From the NCBI GenBank assembly GCA_003281585.1, contig QCBN01000001.1, forward strand, positions 62,001 through 126,000: a DNA stretch of 64,000 nt. Reading direction: 5' to 3'. Source of the DNA: Prochlorococcus sp. AG-347-I15 (GTDB lineage Bacteria > Cyanobacteriota > Cyanobacteriia > PCC-6307 > Cyanobiaceae). The notes below the pieces were generated by a model, which was given only the letters and a program-made list of their open reading frames with translations, made no database searches and had not been told where the DNA came from. Shown here piece after piece: positions 54,121 through 64,000 of the stretch. The translations under genes and the position numbers were made by a program. Within the stretch, counting starts at the first letter, position 1. Each line of letters opens with the position of its first letter.

Positions 54121-54792
54121 GTGATACAAATGACTGTATCTGCTCCTTATTACGGCGAAAACACCGTTATGAGGACCCCGCCCCCAGATCTCCCCTCTCT
54201 TTTACTGAAAGAGCGAATTGTTTATCTTGGCTTACCATTATTTTCAGATGATGATGCGAAAAGACAACTAGGAATGGATGTTACAGAGCTAATCATTGCT
54301 CAACTTCTTTATTTAGAGTTTGAGGATCCGGAAAAACCGATCTATTTCTATATCAATTCAACTGGGACAAGTTGGTACACTGGTGACGCAGTAGGTTTTG
54401 AAACAGAAGCTTTCGCTATCTGCGATACAATAAGCTATATTAAGCCTCCAGTACACACGATATGTATTGGACAAGCAATGGGCACTGCTGCAGTTATCCT
54501 TTCATCTGGCACTAAGGGACAAAGAGCAGCTCTCCCACATGCTTCTATTGTTTTGCATCAACCTATAAGCGGAGCAAGAGGTCAAGCAACCGATATCCAA
54601 ATAAGAGCTGAGGAAGTTTTGAAAAATAAAAAATCAATGCTGGAGATTTTATCTCGTAATACTGGAAAGACCATCGAAGAACTCTCAAAAGACTCTGACA
54701 GGATGAGTTATCTCAATCCACAAGAAGCTCTAGATTATGGAGTTATCGATAGAATACTTACAAGTCAAAAAGATCTACCAAATAAAATTTAA
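54121..54792 (+). CDS. clpR: ClpR, ClpP-like inactive subunit
   Basis: ClpP fold with GQAMGTAAVIL in place of catalytic G-x-A-A-S-M-G; paired with clpP. Confidence 0.92.
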   Translation: MIQMTVSAPYYGENTVMRTPPPDLPSLLLKERIVYLGLPLFSDDDAKRQLGMDVTELIIAQLLYLEFEDPEKPIYFYINSTGTSWYTGDAVGFETEAFAICDTISYIKPPVHTICIGQAMGTAAVILSSGTKGQRAALPHASIVLHQPISGARGQATDIQIRAEEVLKNKKSMLEILSRNTGKTIEELSKDSDRMSYLNPQEALDYGVIDRILTSQKDLPNKI

Positions 54793-54816
54793 CACTCACA
54801 AAACTATTTTAAAATC

Positions 54817-55428
54817 ATGCCAATAGGAACTCCAAGCGTGCCTTACAGACTTCCAGGAAGTCAATACGAAAGATGGGTCGACATATATACAAGACTAGGC
54901 GTTGAAAGAATTCTTTTTCTTGGGCAAGAAGTGAATGATGGTATTGCTAATAGCCTTGTTGCACAAATGCTTTATTTAGATTCTGATGATAATTCCAAAC
55001 CTATCTATCTGTATATAAATAGCCCAGGAGGATCAGTAACTGCTGGCTTGGCAATTTATGACACTATTAAATACGTAAAAAGTGATGTAGTAACCATATG
55101 CGTAGGCCTCGCAGCCTCCATGGGAGCGTTCCTATTGGCCGCTGGTACAAAAGGCAAAAGAGTTGCTTTGCCCCACAGCAGAATAATGATTCATCAACCA
55201 TTAGGAGGGACATCTCAACGCCAAGCAAGTGATATTGAAATAGAAGCTAAGGAAATTTTAAGAATTAAAGATATGTTAAATATGTCTATGGCAGATATGA
55301 CAGGCCAATCATTTGAGAAAATTGAAAAGGATACCGATAGAGATTATTTTCTAAGTGCGGAAGAAGCAAAAAATTATGGATTAATTGATAGAGTAATTAC
55401 ACATCCAAGCGAAGCAAATCAGTCTTAA
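54817..55428 (+). CDS. clpP: ATP-dependent Clp protease proteolytic subunit
   Basis: [14 protein letters not shown] and [10 protein letters not shown] catalytic motifs. Confidence 0.97.
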   Translation: MPIGTPSVPYRLPGSQYERWVDIYTRLGVERILFLGQEVNDGIANSLVAQMLYLDSDDNSKPIYLYINSPGGSVTAGLAIYDTIKYVKSDVVTICVGLAASMGAFLLAAGTKGKRVALPHSRIMIHQPLGGTSQRQASDIEIEAKEILRIKDMLNMSMADMTGQSFEKIEKDTDRDYFLSAEEAKNYGLIDRVITHPSEANQS

Positions 55429-55539
55429 ACTTTCTAAATTAATATTTTAATTTTAATTTTTTAAATTAATAATTTTTTTTGGTTTATTGCACCTTAATGT
55501 CTAAAATATTAATTATCAAATGCAAAGAAGTTACAACTA

Positions 55540-56529
55540 ATGACCCAACTCTTTTACGACACAGATGCAGATCTAAGTCTTTTAAATAATAAAACAATAG
55601 CGATTATTGGATATGGATCACAAGGTCATGCACATGCCCTAAATCTTAAGGATAGCGGTATGGATGTAATTGTTGGATTATATAAAGGAAGTAAGTCTGA
55701 AAGCAAAGCTATTAGCGATGGTCTACAAGTTTTTAGCGTTTCTGAAGCTTGCGAAAAAGCAGACTGGATTATGATTCTCCTCCCCGATGAGTTTCAGAAA
55801 GATGTTTACCTTAAAGAAATAGAACCAAACTTAAAAGAAGGAAAGATATTAAGTTTTGCTCATGGTTTCAATATTAGATTTGAACTTATCAAACCTCCTA
55901 GTTTTGTGGATGTTGTAATGATTGCCCCAAAAGGGCCCGGACACACTGTTCGTTGGGAATATCAGAATGGTCAAGGAGTTCCAGCGTTGTTTGCAGTAGA
56001 GCAGGATTCTTCTGGAAGTGCAAGATCATTGGCGATGGCTTACGCTAAAGGGATTGGCGGAACGAGGGCTGGGATTCTTGAAACAAACTTCAAAGAAGAA
56101 ACAGAAACTGATTTATTTGGCGAACAAGCTGTTTTGTGCGGAGGATTATCAGAACTTGTAAAATCGGGATTCGAAACTCTTGTAGAGGCGGGATATCAAC
56201 CCGAACTTGCTTACTTCGAATGTTTACATGAAGTTAAACTTATTGTTGATTTAATGGTGAAAGGAGGCTTATCTCAAATGAGAGATTCTATTTCAAATAC
56301 TGCAGAATATGGAGATTATGTAAGTGGTAAAAGACTTATCAATAGTGATACAAAGAAAGAAATGCAAAAAATTCTAAGGGATATTCAAGATGGAACTTTC
56401 GCTAAGAATTTTGTAGAAGAATGCGATAAAAACAAACCCTTAATGACAAAATTAAGAGAAGAGAACTCAAAACATGAAATTGAGAAAGTGGGTAAAGGTC
56501 TGCGCTCGATGTTCAGTTGGCTGAAATAA
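55540..56529 (+). CDS. ilvC: Ketol-acid reductoisomerase
   Basis: [44 protein letters not shown]. Confidence 0.98.
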   Translation: MTQLFYDTDADLSLLNNKTIAIIGYGSQGHAHALNLKDSGMDVIVGLYKGSKSESKAISDGLQVFSVSEACEKADWIMILLPDEFQKDVYLKEIEPNLKEGKILSFAHGFNIRFELIKPPSFVDVVMIAPKGPGHTVRWEYQNGQGVPALFAVEQDSSGSARSLAMAYAKGIGGTRAGILETNFKEETETDLFGEQAVLCGGLSELVKSGFETLVEAGYQPELAYFECLHEVKLIVDLMVKGGLSQMRDSISNTAEYGDYVSGKRLINSDTKKEMQKILRDIQDGTFAKNFVEECDKNKPLMTKLREENSKHEIEKVGKGLRSMFSWLK

Positions 56530-57542
56530 ATTTATTTTTAATATTTCTTGGATCCATTGGTTTTGATTTATTAATCGGCGATCCAAGATTCTTAATCCAC
56601 CCTGTTCAAGTAATTGGCTTTTACATAAAAAAAATATCTGATTACCTAATAAATAATTTTGGAGACAATAAAAATATACTGTTTTGGGGTGGTTTCTTCG
56701 TAGCTATATCCACTATTGGAATAAGTTTTGGTTTAGGAAAATTGATAGAACTAAGTTATGTGCAATCAAGAAATCATTTTTTTGTTGGATTGTTAATTTT
56801 TTTTGGACTTTCAAGTTGTATTGCGACTAAGGGACTTATTTCAAGTGTGAAAGAGATTGCAGAGCTAATAGAACGCAGAGAAATTAATAACCAAAATAAG
56901 AAAATAATTAAAGAGAAGGTACAAAGAATAGTAAGTAGGGATGTAGGGTCATCTTCTATAAAACATCTTTTGAGATCAAGTACCGAAAGCCTTACCGAAA
57001 ATTCTGTTGATGGAATATTTGGACCATTATTTTGGATTTTTATTGGAATTATTTTTATGAAGTTTTCACTTTTTCTACCAGGACCTTTGTCACTTGGTTT
57101 TTCTTATAAAGCCATAAGTACTTTAGATTCAATGATAGGTTACAAATATGATTATTTTAGATATTTGGGTTTTTTCAGCGCAAAAATCGAAGATATTTTT
57201 ACATTTGTTCCTTCAAGATTAGTTTTAATAACGTTACCTTTAGTTAGCTCAAAAGTTAATGAGTATGGGTCAATAATAAAAAAAAGTTATCTTGATGGTA
57301 AAAAATATGATTCGCCTAATGCTGGGATTTCAGAAGCTATATTTGCCTATATTTGCGGTATCAAATTGGGAGGTAAAAGTAAATATAAAAATGAAATTAT
57401 TGAAAAGCCAATAATTAATGAGACTGGAGATAATTGCAATAAAGAAAAAATCAAATTAATTTGTAAATTAATTACGAGATTACAATTTTTATGGATAATA
57501 ATTTTTGTCTTAATTTTTTTTATGATTTCGACTTTTTTTTAA
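56517..57542 (+). CDS. cobD: Adenosylcobinamide-phosphate synthase CobD/CbiB
   Basis: [39 protein letters not shown]; overlaps ilvC by 13 nt. Confidence 0.93.
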   Translation: MAEINLFLIFLGSIGFDLLIGDPRFLIHPVQVIGFYIKKISDYLINNFGDNKNILFWGGFFVAISTIGISFGLGKLIELSYVQSRNHFFVGLLIFFGLSSCIATKGLISSVKEIAELIERREINNQNKKIIKEKVQRIVSRDVGSSSIKHLLRSSTESLTENSVDGIFGPLFWIFIGIIFMKFSLFLPGPLSLGFSYKAISTLDSMIGYKYDYFRYLGFFSAKIEDIFTFVPSRLVLITLPLVSSKVNEYGSIIKKSYLDGKKYDSPNAGISEAIFAYICGIKLGGKSKYKNEIIEKPIINETGDNCNKEKIKLICKLITRLQFLWIIIFVLIFFMISTFF

Positions 57543-57586
57543 TAATAAATTAGTTTTAAAATTACTAGAATGAATTTAAAGAATAT

Positions 57587-57832
57587 ATGCAAGAAAACGG
57601 CTCTCCAATGGAAAATCAAAAAGATGATTTGAATAGTACATCATCAACTGATAATGAATACTCAAAATGGGTAGACAATCAGGGAGATGAAGTAAAGAAT
57701 GTTTTCGGATTTAATAGCAGTGCTGAACTTGTAAATGGAAGAGCAGCAATGATTGGATTCTTGATGCTCATATTAACAGAATTGGTTTTTAGCGGCAGGC
57801 CTGTGACTTCTTCAATTTTTGGTATCAATTAA
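57587..57832 (+). CDS. hli: High-light-inducible protein (Hlip / chlorophyll a/b-binding-like)
   Basis: FNSSAELVNGRAAMIGFLMLILTELVFSGRPV: ELxNGRxAMIGF chlorophyll-binding helix. Confidence 0.93.
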   Translation: MQENGSPMENQKDDLNSTSSTDNEYSKWVDNQGDEVKNVFGFNSSAELVNGRAAMIGFLMLILTELVFSGRPVTSSIFGIN

Positions 57833-57833
57833 A

Positions 57834-58046
57834 ATGGAAGAAAAAAAATCTAATCCAATAAAAGCAATCTTATACATATCTGTATGGGTAATAATTTGGG
57901 GAACATTAGGCTCTTTCATTGATTATCCTCTTTATAAAAATAAAATTTATTTAGAAGGAAGCATATATCAGTACCTTACTTTCGCAATTACAGCGATAAT
58001 ATCAATAATAAGTGCAAAGTTTTTTTATAAAAAATTTGATTTATAA
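57834..58046 (+). CDS. Small hypothetical membrane protein
   Basis: Two hydrophobic segments; ATG 57834 preferred over TTG 57819 used in the track. Confidence 0.6.
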   Translation: MEEKKSNPIKAILYISVWVIIWGTLGSFIDYPLYKNKIYLEGSIYQYLTFAITAIISIISAKFFYKKFDL

Positions 58047-58298
58047 AAATTTGTACCTAAATTTCTTAATAATTTTAGCTGGTTCTATTTTGTCATTTGA
58101 CTCGTAAAGTATCCACTGATGTGTCTCAGTATCATGATCACAACCATAATTTCCAGATATATTATCGTAACTTGCAAGATATGAATGACAATTCTGGTCT
58201 GCCTCAAAAGCAGAGTCATAACCTGTTAGAAAATATATCAAAAACAGAAGGATTACTAACAAAAAAAATACTTGAAAAACTAAATTTACTACCTTCAT
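58041..58298 (-). CDS. Small hypothetical secreted/membrane protein (85 aa)
   Basis: N-terminal hydrophobic helix, then Cys/His-containing soluble part; convergent 6-nt overlap with 57834..58046. Confidence 0.5.
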   Translation of the reverse strand: MKVVNLVFQVFFLLVILLFLIYFLTGYDSAFEADQNCHSYLASYDNISGNYGCDHDTETHQWILYESNDKIEPAKIIKKFRYKFL

Positions 58299-58354
58299 AA
58301 GAATTTCTAAAATTTAAATATATCATTTAAAAAATTTTTTCGATCTAAAAATAC

Positions 58355-58600
58355 TTAACGACCAACATTAAAAACAAAGTTACGGAATTCTTGATTCTTT
58401 AAATAAAGGATGACTAGCAATATTAAAATCAAATTTAAGCCTAATACTATTGATCCAAATATATTTATTTGTTTTTTACCTGGCAAAGTGTACGTAAATT
58501 TCTTACCTTTAAGAAAAGCTGCTAAGCCTTTTTTTTCCTTTTTTGATTCTTTTATTACAGCATCATTTTTAACTTCATTATCAGAGAAACCTTTTACCAT
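58355..58600 (-). CDS. Small hypothetical single-TM protein (81 aa)
   Basis: Lys-rich N-terminus and one TM segment. Confidence 0.5.
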   Translation of the reverse strand: MVKGFSDNEVKNDAVIKESKKEKKGLAAFLKGKKFTYTLPGKKQINIFGSIVLGLNLILILLVILYLKNQEFRNFVFNVGR

Positions 58601-58655
58601 TAAAACTTAAAATCCAAAATTTATAATATTCTAAAAAAACAAAATTTTTTAATAA

Positions 58656-58967
58656 TTAACAATTTTTAATCACATATGGGATCGTAAATGAAATCCTTTC
58701 ATTTGAAAAATTTTTTAAAAAATAAGCTTCAACAATTGCCGACTGCAGCCCCAATAAACTTGATTGACATTTGAATCTATTTTGGTCAAATACAAATAAT
58801 TGAAGTTTTTCTATTTCAGAAACTAACTCTTTACAAACTTGGGCTTGAGGATCTTTAACACAATAAGTAGCTTCTTTTAGAATCTTGGATTTTGTTGGCA
58901 TTGTTTCTGCCATAACAAAATTAGATAACAACAAAAATTTTAGTAATAAAAAAGTTAAATATTTCAT
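58656..58967 (-). CDS. Small hypothetical secreted protein (103 aa)
   Basis: Signal peptide-like MKYLTFLLLKFLLLSNFVMAE; several Cys. Confidence 0.55.
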   Translation of the reverse strand: MKYLTFLLLKFLLLSNFVMAETMPTKSKILKEATYCVKDPQAQVCKELVSEIEKLQLFVFDQNRFKCQSSLLGLQSAIVEAYFLKNFSNERISFTIPYVIKNC

Positions 58968-59043
58968 TACTGCTTAAGACTTCAAAATTTGAGAAAACTT
59001 TTAAATAGTTTTAGGTATTTAGCTATTAGCATTTTATTGAAAT

Positions 59044-59072
59044 TAAAAAAAAAGATGCTCTAAAAGAGCACC
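59044..59072 (-). terminator. Intrinsic terminator of HU gene
   Basis: Minus strand GGTGCTCT-TTT-AGAGCATC followed by a long T-run. Confidence 0.75.
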
Positions 59073-59104
59073 TTGGTAATAAAAGAAGAAATAGATTAAA
59101 AAGA

Positions 59105-59380
59105 TTACCCTTGAACTCTATCCTTAAAAAGTTTACCTGCAGAAAATGTTGGAACTCTTTTAGCAGGTATTGCTATTTTTTCGCCTGTCTTAGGGTTTAA
59201 TCCCTGTCTAGCAGAACGATCTCTTGGCTCGAAAGAACCAAATCCTAGTAAGGAGACTTTTTTGCCTTCCACTACTGAGTCAACAATAGTTTCAATAGCT
59301 GCATCAACAACTAAAGAAACATCAGTTTTTGTGAGCTCTGTACGAGCAGCAACAAGATTTACTAAATCAGCTTTGTTCAT
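59105..59380 (-). CDS. hup: HU-family DNA-binding protein
   Basis: MNKADLVNLVAARTELTKTDVSLVVDA...GFGSFEPRDRSARQGLNPKTGEKIAIPAKRVPTFSAGK; internal ATG 59380 gives standard 91-aa HU (track start 59413). Confidence 0.95.
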   Translation of the reverse strand: MNKADLVNLVAARTELTKTDVSLVVDAAIETIVDSVVEGKKVSLLGFGSFEPRDRSARQGLNPKTGEKIAIPAKRVPTFSAGKLFKDRVQG

Positions 59381-59454
59381 TGAATTGTTTGTAAAGCAGA
59401 GATTTAAAGACAAGTTTTTTAAGCAAGCCTAAAAACCTCGAACTTGCACATCAT

Positions 59455-59571
59455 ATGGAGCAAATACAAATACGGCAACCGAAAATGCCGGCGGCGCAAA
59501 GCTTTATACAAATCTTAGGGACATTTTTAGCTCCATTATTTATTTTTATAGCCTCACTTTTTTTCTTATAA
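59455..59571 (+). CDS. Micro-ORF, single-TM protein (38 aa)
   Basis: MEQIQIRQPKMPAAQSFIQILGTFLAPLFIFIASLFFL*; divergent from HU gene. Confidence 0.4.
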   Translation: MEQIQIRQPKMPAAQSFIQILGTFLAPLFIFIASLFFL

Positions 59572-59741
59572 AAAGAAGCCTCTTTAACTATAAAACAGCT
59601 AAAAGCATTGGTATCACTAAGTTTACCCTTGAAAAATCCAACTTCATTTATCAGAAAAGAAATATCAAAGATAAATTAAGTTAAGAATTGAAGCCATTTA
59701 TTATGTTTTATTAATTTTCAGATATATTTCCTTCTCATCAC

Positions 59742-59897
59742 ATGAAAAAACATAATTTATATTTTGAAATCAAGAAAAATCAGGTTTTTTCACAAATAAG
59801 CTTTCTCTCTAAATCTTTTTATTCATTAAAAAGATGGATAGACAAATTGCAATTAATTTGGAAATTTATAATATCAAAATCTAATAAAGTTGATTAG
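59742..59897 (+). CDS. Small ORF (51 aa), basic
   Basis: MKKHNLYFEIKKNQVFSQISFLSKSFYSLKRWIDKLQLIWKFIISKSNKVD*. Confidence 0.35.
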   Translation: MKKHNLYFEIKKNQVFSQISFLSKSFYSLKRWIDKLQLIWKFIISKSNKVD

Positions 59898-60003
59898 TGA
59901 AACCTGAAATTTTAGTTTTTTTCTTAATTTTGTATCTATTATTCTAATATCAATAATTTAAATAAATTATCTCAATATTTAATTAATCAATGATAAAGAG
60001 AAA

Positions 60004-62037
60004 GTGACTCATATCAATAAAGGTAAACCATTTCCTTTAGGAAGTTCTCTAACTCCAGAAGGGGTTAATTTTTCCCTAGTAGCCACTAATGCAGAATATG
60101 TAGAAATATTATTGTTTGAGAAAGAGGGGTCTATTTCCCCAAAAAGTATATTGAAACTAGACCAGAATCATAATACGGGTCCCTACTGGCATGCAGAGGT
60201 AAAAAATCTTAATGAGGGTTGTATTTATGCTTTTAGAGTAAAACAAAAAAATAATTCGATCAACAACAATTATGAAAAAAAAGTATTACTCGATCCATGT
60301 TCAAGGGGTATAACTGGGTGGGAAAGTTATAAAAGAGAAAATGCATTAAAAACGCAAGAAAATACTAATTCTTGTCTTAAAAGCGTTGTTTGCGATAGAA
60401 AATTATTTAATTTTAAAGACTATCCAAGACCGAAACATTCTTGGGAAGAAACAATTATTTATGAACTCCATATCAAATCCTTCACTGAATCAACTGATAA
60501 ATCTGAAAGTTGTTTCAAGAAGTTTTTAAAAAAAATTCCATATCTCAAAGAACTGGGAATTACCTCAATCGAGTTACTTCCAATTTTTTGTTTTGATCCA
60601 ACTGATGCACCAAATGGTTTAAAGAATTTTTGGGGTTATAGTCCAATCAATTGGTTTACTCCCCATTTTGAATACCTTTCGAATGAATCAGCTGAAAAGA
60701 ATAGAGAGGAATTTAGAAAATTAGTAGAGGAGTGTCATAAGGCAGAAATTGAAGTTATTTTAGATGTCGTATACAATCACACTTCTGAAGGAGATCACAA
60801 AGGACCTGCGATATGTTGGAAAGGTATTGATGAAAACCTTTATTACTTTATTGGGAAAGATAAAAATTATCAGGACGTATCTGGTTGTGGAAATACTATT
60901 GCAGCAAACAGAGGATTAGTTAGAAAACTAATAATTGAATCATTAAAGTGTTGGGCTAGTGAATTTGGAGTTGATGGTTTTAGATTTGATTTGGGTATTG
61001 CCTTATCAAGGGGAGAAAATCTCTCGCCACTGGATAATCCTCCAATTTTTGAAGATATAGAATGTGAACCAGAACTTGTTGATATAAAGTTTATTAGTGA
61101 GCCATGGGATTGTGGTGGTTTATATAAATTAGGGGATTTCCCATCTAAAAATACTTTCACTTGGAATGGTCATTTTAGAGATGATTTGCGAAGATTTTGG
61201 AAGGGGGATAAAGATACAGCTTGGAATATGAGCGATAAAATCAAAGGTTCTCCATCGATTTATAAAGAAGATACTATTTTCCCAAAATCAATAAACTTTA
61301 TTACTTCACATGATGGATTCACTCTAAAAGATTTAGTAACTTTCAATAGAAAACATAATTTTGCCAACAAAGAGCAAAACAGAGATGGTGATAACCATAA
61401 CAATTCTTGGAATCATAGTATAGAGGGACCAACTACAAACTATTTAATTAATGATTTAAGAAAAAGACAACAAAAAAATCTTATTCTTAGTTTACTTATC
61501 TCTAAAGGTGTTCCAATGATACTTATGGGTGATGAGATAGGAAGATCACAAGGCGGTAACAATAATTCATGGTGCCAAAATAATTTGTTGGGGTGGATGA
61601 ATTGGGAACATGATCAACAAGATTTGGAATTATTAAAATATTTTAAATATGTTATAAAAATCAGAAAAAAACTAATAAAAATTTTTAATCCATCATTCTT
61701 TCCTAATAATAAAACTAATGAAAATATTCCAACCTATCATTGGCATGGAACAAAGTTAGATAATCCCGATTGGAGTAGTTGGTCGCACACAGTTGCCTTT
61801 AGTATTAACGAAGGCATTTCTAATCCGCTGGTCTGGATTGGTTTAAATGCATATTCAAAAAGTATCGATTTCCCCTTGCCGAAATGTAAATATAATTGGT
61901 TGAAAGTTATTGACACTAGCATATCTGAGATTTTTAAACCCTTAACTATCAATGAAAAATCTGTTTCAATAAAGAGTAGAAGCTCTTTATTAATCATTTC
62001 AGAAGAAGTATTTGGGGCAAAAAACAATTTGTTCTAA
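60004..62037 (+). CDS. glgX: Glycogen debranching enzyme / isoamylase (GH13)
   Basis: VILDVVYNHT, VDGFRFDLG, ISEPWDCGG, FITSHDGFTLKDLV, MGDEIGRSQGGNNN; GTG start. Confidence 0.94.
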   Translation: MTHINKGKPFPLGSSLTPEGVNFSLVATNAEYVEILLFEKEGSISPKSILKLDQNHNTGPYWHAEVKNLNEGCIYAFRVKQKNNSINNNYEKKVLLDPCSRGITGWESYKRENALKTQENTNSCLKSVVCDRKLFNFKDYPRPKHSWEETIIYELHIKSFTESTDKSESCFKKFLKKIPYLKELGITSIELLPIFCFDPTDAPNGLKNFWGYSPINWFTPHFEYLSNESAEKNREEFRKLVEECHKAEIEVILDVVYNHTSEGDHKGPAICWKGIDENLYYFIGKDKNYQDVSGCGNTIAANRGLVRKLIIESLKCWASEFGVDGFRFDLGIALSRGENLSPLDNPPIFEDIECEPELVDIKFISEPWDCGGLYKLGDFPSKNTFTWNGHFRDDLRRFWKGDKDTAWNMSDKIKGSPSIYKEDTIFPKSINFITSHDGFTLKDLVTFNRKHNFANKEQNRDGDNHNNSWNHSIEGPTTNYLINDLRKRQQKNLILSLLISKGVPMILMGDEIGRSQGGNNNSWCQNNLLGWMNWEHDQQDLELLKYFKYVIKIRKKLIKIFNPSFFPNNKTNENIPTYHWHGTKLDNPDWSSWSHTVAFSINEGISNPLVWIGLNAYSKSIDFPLPKCKYNWLKVIDTSISEIFKPLTINEKSVSIKSRSSLLIISEEVFGAKNNLF

Positions 62038-62108
62038 AGCGGGCGGCGGGAATCGAACCCGCATCTTCAGCTTGGAAGGCTGAGGTTTTACCACTAAACC
62101 ACGCCCGC
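62038..62108 (-). tRNA. tRNA-Gly (TCC)
   Basis: Minus GCGGGCGTGGTTTAGTGGTAAAACCTCAGCCTTCCAAGCTGAAGATGCGGGTTCGATTCCCGCCGCCCGCT; anticodon TCC. Confidence 0.96.
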
Positions 62109-62169
62109 ATTAAGTAATAGAATTACCATTGCAATAATACATTAACAAACAATCAACAAAGCAAAAAGA

Positions 62170-63567
62170 TTGGAAAATTCACACTCGAAAAAAAATATTA
62201 CTAAATCAACAACAAGATTAATGTTCTCTTATGGGCTAGGAGATGCAGGCACAGGTTTAGTCGCGACGCAATTTGGTTTTTTTCTGTTCAAATTCTTTAT
62301 TTCTGCTGGTTTACCAGTAATAATTGCAGGTTCATTATTAATGTTAATAAAGATATGGGATGCAGTAAATGATCCGTTAATTGGATGGTTAAGTGATCGT
62401 ACTAAATCAAGATGGGGGCCAAGAATCCCCTGGATGATAGCAGCATCTGTTCCTCTTGGTTTCTCTTTAGCTGCGATATGGTGGACACCCACTGGCTCCG
62501 TACTAACCAAGACTATTTACTATGCAATAATTTCTATAATCGTAATGACTGCTTATACAAGTATTAATCTTCCTTTTGCAGCTCTATCTACTGAAATTTC
62601 TGAAAAAACAGCAATAAGAACAAGACTAAACGCATCTAGATTTACTGGCTCAATAATTGCAGGACTAACTGGTTTAATAATTGCTGGAGTTGTATTGGGT
62701 TCTGAAGGATCAGCAAGTAATGAATATTTTTTAATGGGTAAAATTAGCGGATGTATTGCAGTTGCCGCAACATTAATTTCTTGTTGGGGATTAGCTCCAT
62801 TCGCCAAAAAAGCAAGAAGGCCTTCAGGAAAAGTTGAAGCCATAACACTTCAATTCAAAAGGATCTTCAGAAATAAAAAATTTCTAAAAGTTATCACGCT
62901 TTATATTCTTCTCTGGTGCGCCTTACAATTGATGCAAACAGTAGCGTTAATCTATGTGGAGGATGTACTGAATGCACCAACATACATCGCGAAATGGATC
63001 CCGATTCCTTTCCAAATTAGCGCTTTAGTGGGTTTACAAATATGGACCAGAGTATCAAATAAATTAAACAGGATTTCAGCTTTAAACTATGGAGGGATTT
63101 TGTGGATTATTTCATGTACGGCAACATTATTTTTACCTTCATTATCAAACATTTCAGAAGTTGGAGATAGTTTATTCCTAAATGCAGGCAACATATTTCT
63201 GTTCATTCTTTTAATTGTCATAATCTGTCTTATTGGCATTGGAGCTTCAACCGCTTTTCTTATCCCTTGGTCACTACTTCCTGATGCAATAGACGAAGAC
63301 CCAGAGAAACCGGCAGGACTATATACTGCTTGGATGGTGCTTATTCAGAAGATTGGTATCGCGTTTAGTGTTCAATTATTAGGATTTTTATTGTATTTAT
63401 CAGATTATCAATCATGCTTTGTTGATAAAAATGGTCTAGATATTATTGAACAATGCTTTTCAGCACAATTAACTATTAGATTATGTATTGGTTTTATACC
63501 CTCAATATTGGTAATAATTGGTCTTTTAATCATGAGAAAATGGGATCGAAAATTAATTACAAACTAA
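62170..63567 (+). CDS. MFS / GPH-family sugar:cation symporter-like transporter
   Basis: 12 TM segments, DAVNDPLIGWLSDRTKSRWGPRIPWM motif; TTG start. Confidence 0.88.
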   Translation: MENSHSKKNITKSTTRLMFSYGLGDAGTGLVATQFGFFLFKFFISAGLPVIIAGSLLMLIKIWDAVNDPLIGWLSDRTKSRWGPRIPWMIAASVPLGFSLAAIWWTPTGSVLTKTIYYAIISIIVMTAYTSINLPFAALSTEISEKTAIRTRLNASRFTGSIIAGLTGLIIAGVVLGSEGSASNEYFLMGKISGCIAVAATLISCWGLAPFAKKARRPSGKVEAITLQFKRIFRNKKFLKVITLYILLWCALQLMQTVALIYVEDVLNAPTYIAKWIPIPFQISALVGLQIWTRVSNKLNRISALNYGGILWIISCTATLFLPSLSNISEVGDSLFLNAGNIFLFILLIVIICLIGIGASTAFLIPWSLLPDAIDEDPEKPAGLYTAWMVLIQKIGIAFSVQLLGFLLYLSDYQSCFVDKNGLDIIEQCFSAQLTIRLCIGFIPSILVIIGLLIMRKWDRKLITN

Positions 63568-63576
63568 TATAAAGAT

Positions 63577-64000
63577 ATGTATTACTTTAATTTTTTCAAA
63601 AGACTTCTAAGCAGCTTAATCATTGGCGGGCAAGCAATTAATTTTATCTTTAAGGGTAAAATTTCCAAAAATGATCTCTTTGACCAACTTATGGAGTCAG
63701 GTCCCGGCAGTTTATTAATTGTATTAATAACAGGAATTGCCGCAGGTACAGTTTTTAATATTCAAGTTGCATCACAGCTTACAAGTATGGGGGTTTCAAG
63801 TGAAATAGGAGGTTTATTAGCAGTAGGCATGGCCAGAGAAATGGCTCCTCTTCTAACTGCTACTTTAATGACTGGAAAGGTTGCCACTGCCTATGCTGCT
63901 CAACTGGGCACTATGAAAGTCACAGAACAAATTGAGGCAATAACCATGTTGAGGACCGAACCAGTCCAATATTTGGTAGTCCCAAGGTTACTATCGATGG
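63577..64000 (+). CDS. MlaE-family ABC transporter permease (truncated by window end)
   Basis: MYYFNFFKRLLSSLIIGGQAINFIFKG...TGIAAGTVFNIQVASQL...GGLLAVGMAREMAPLLTATLMTGKVATAYAAQLGTMKVTEQIEAI. Confidence 0.88.
   Translation, partial: MYYFNFFKRLLSSLIIGGQAINFIFKGKISKNDLFDQLMESGPGSLLIVLITGIAAGTVFNIQVASQLTSMGVSSEIGGLLAVGMAREMAPLLTATLMTGKVATAYAAQLGTMKVTEQIEAITMLRTEPVQYLVVPRLLSM

Noticed and set aside
54121-54792. ClpP paralog without the catalytic Ser motif as a possible novelty
   Set aside because: This is the established cyanobacterial ClpR subunit paired with ClpP.
1-64000. CRISPR arrays, transposases, prophage or toxin-antitoxin systems
   Set aside because: No spaced direct repeats and no recognisable Cas, transposase, integrase or phage structural proteins were seen.

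Overview
The window is a low-GC, gene-dense cyanobacterial chromosome segment. Gene content matches a high-light-adapted Prochlorococcus: Ni-superoxide dismutase cluster, ARC6/Ftn2, ClpR/ClpP, ftsQ-ftsZ, a high-light-inducible protein, and TIGR03792/DUF3769/DUF3611-type cyanobacterial proteins. Most of it is core housekeeping sequence. I identified about 50 protein-coding genes, three tRNAs (Leu-CAA, His-GTG, Gly-TCC), the SRP RNA on the minus strand, two hairpin terminators, a candidate LexA operator and several small ORFs missing from the supplied track. I found no mobile element, CRISPR array or obvious defence system. The points most worth a second look are: (i) an uninterrupted TrmD-IspF fusion ORF; (ii) a SodX-type signal peptidase and (iii) a TrmH-type rRNA methyltransferase whose conserved N-termini extend upstream of any ATG/GTG/TTG, implying non-canonical starts or sequence errors; (iv) a perfect 9-bp inverted repeat just upstream of lexA; (v) decayed gene remnants at the left edge, including an RTX-like C-terminus with a frameshift; (vi) an overlapping pair of single-TM micro-ORFs downstream of murA. 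Product calls come from reading the proteins; no database search was run.
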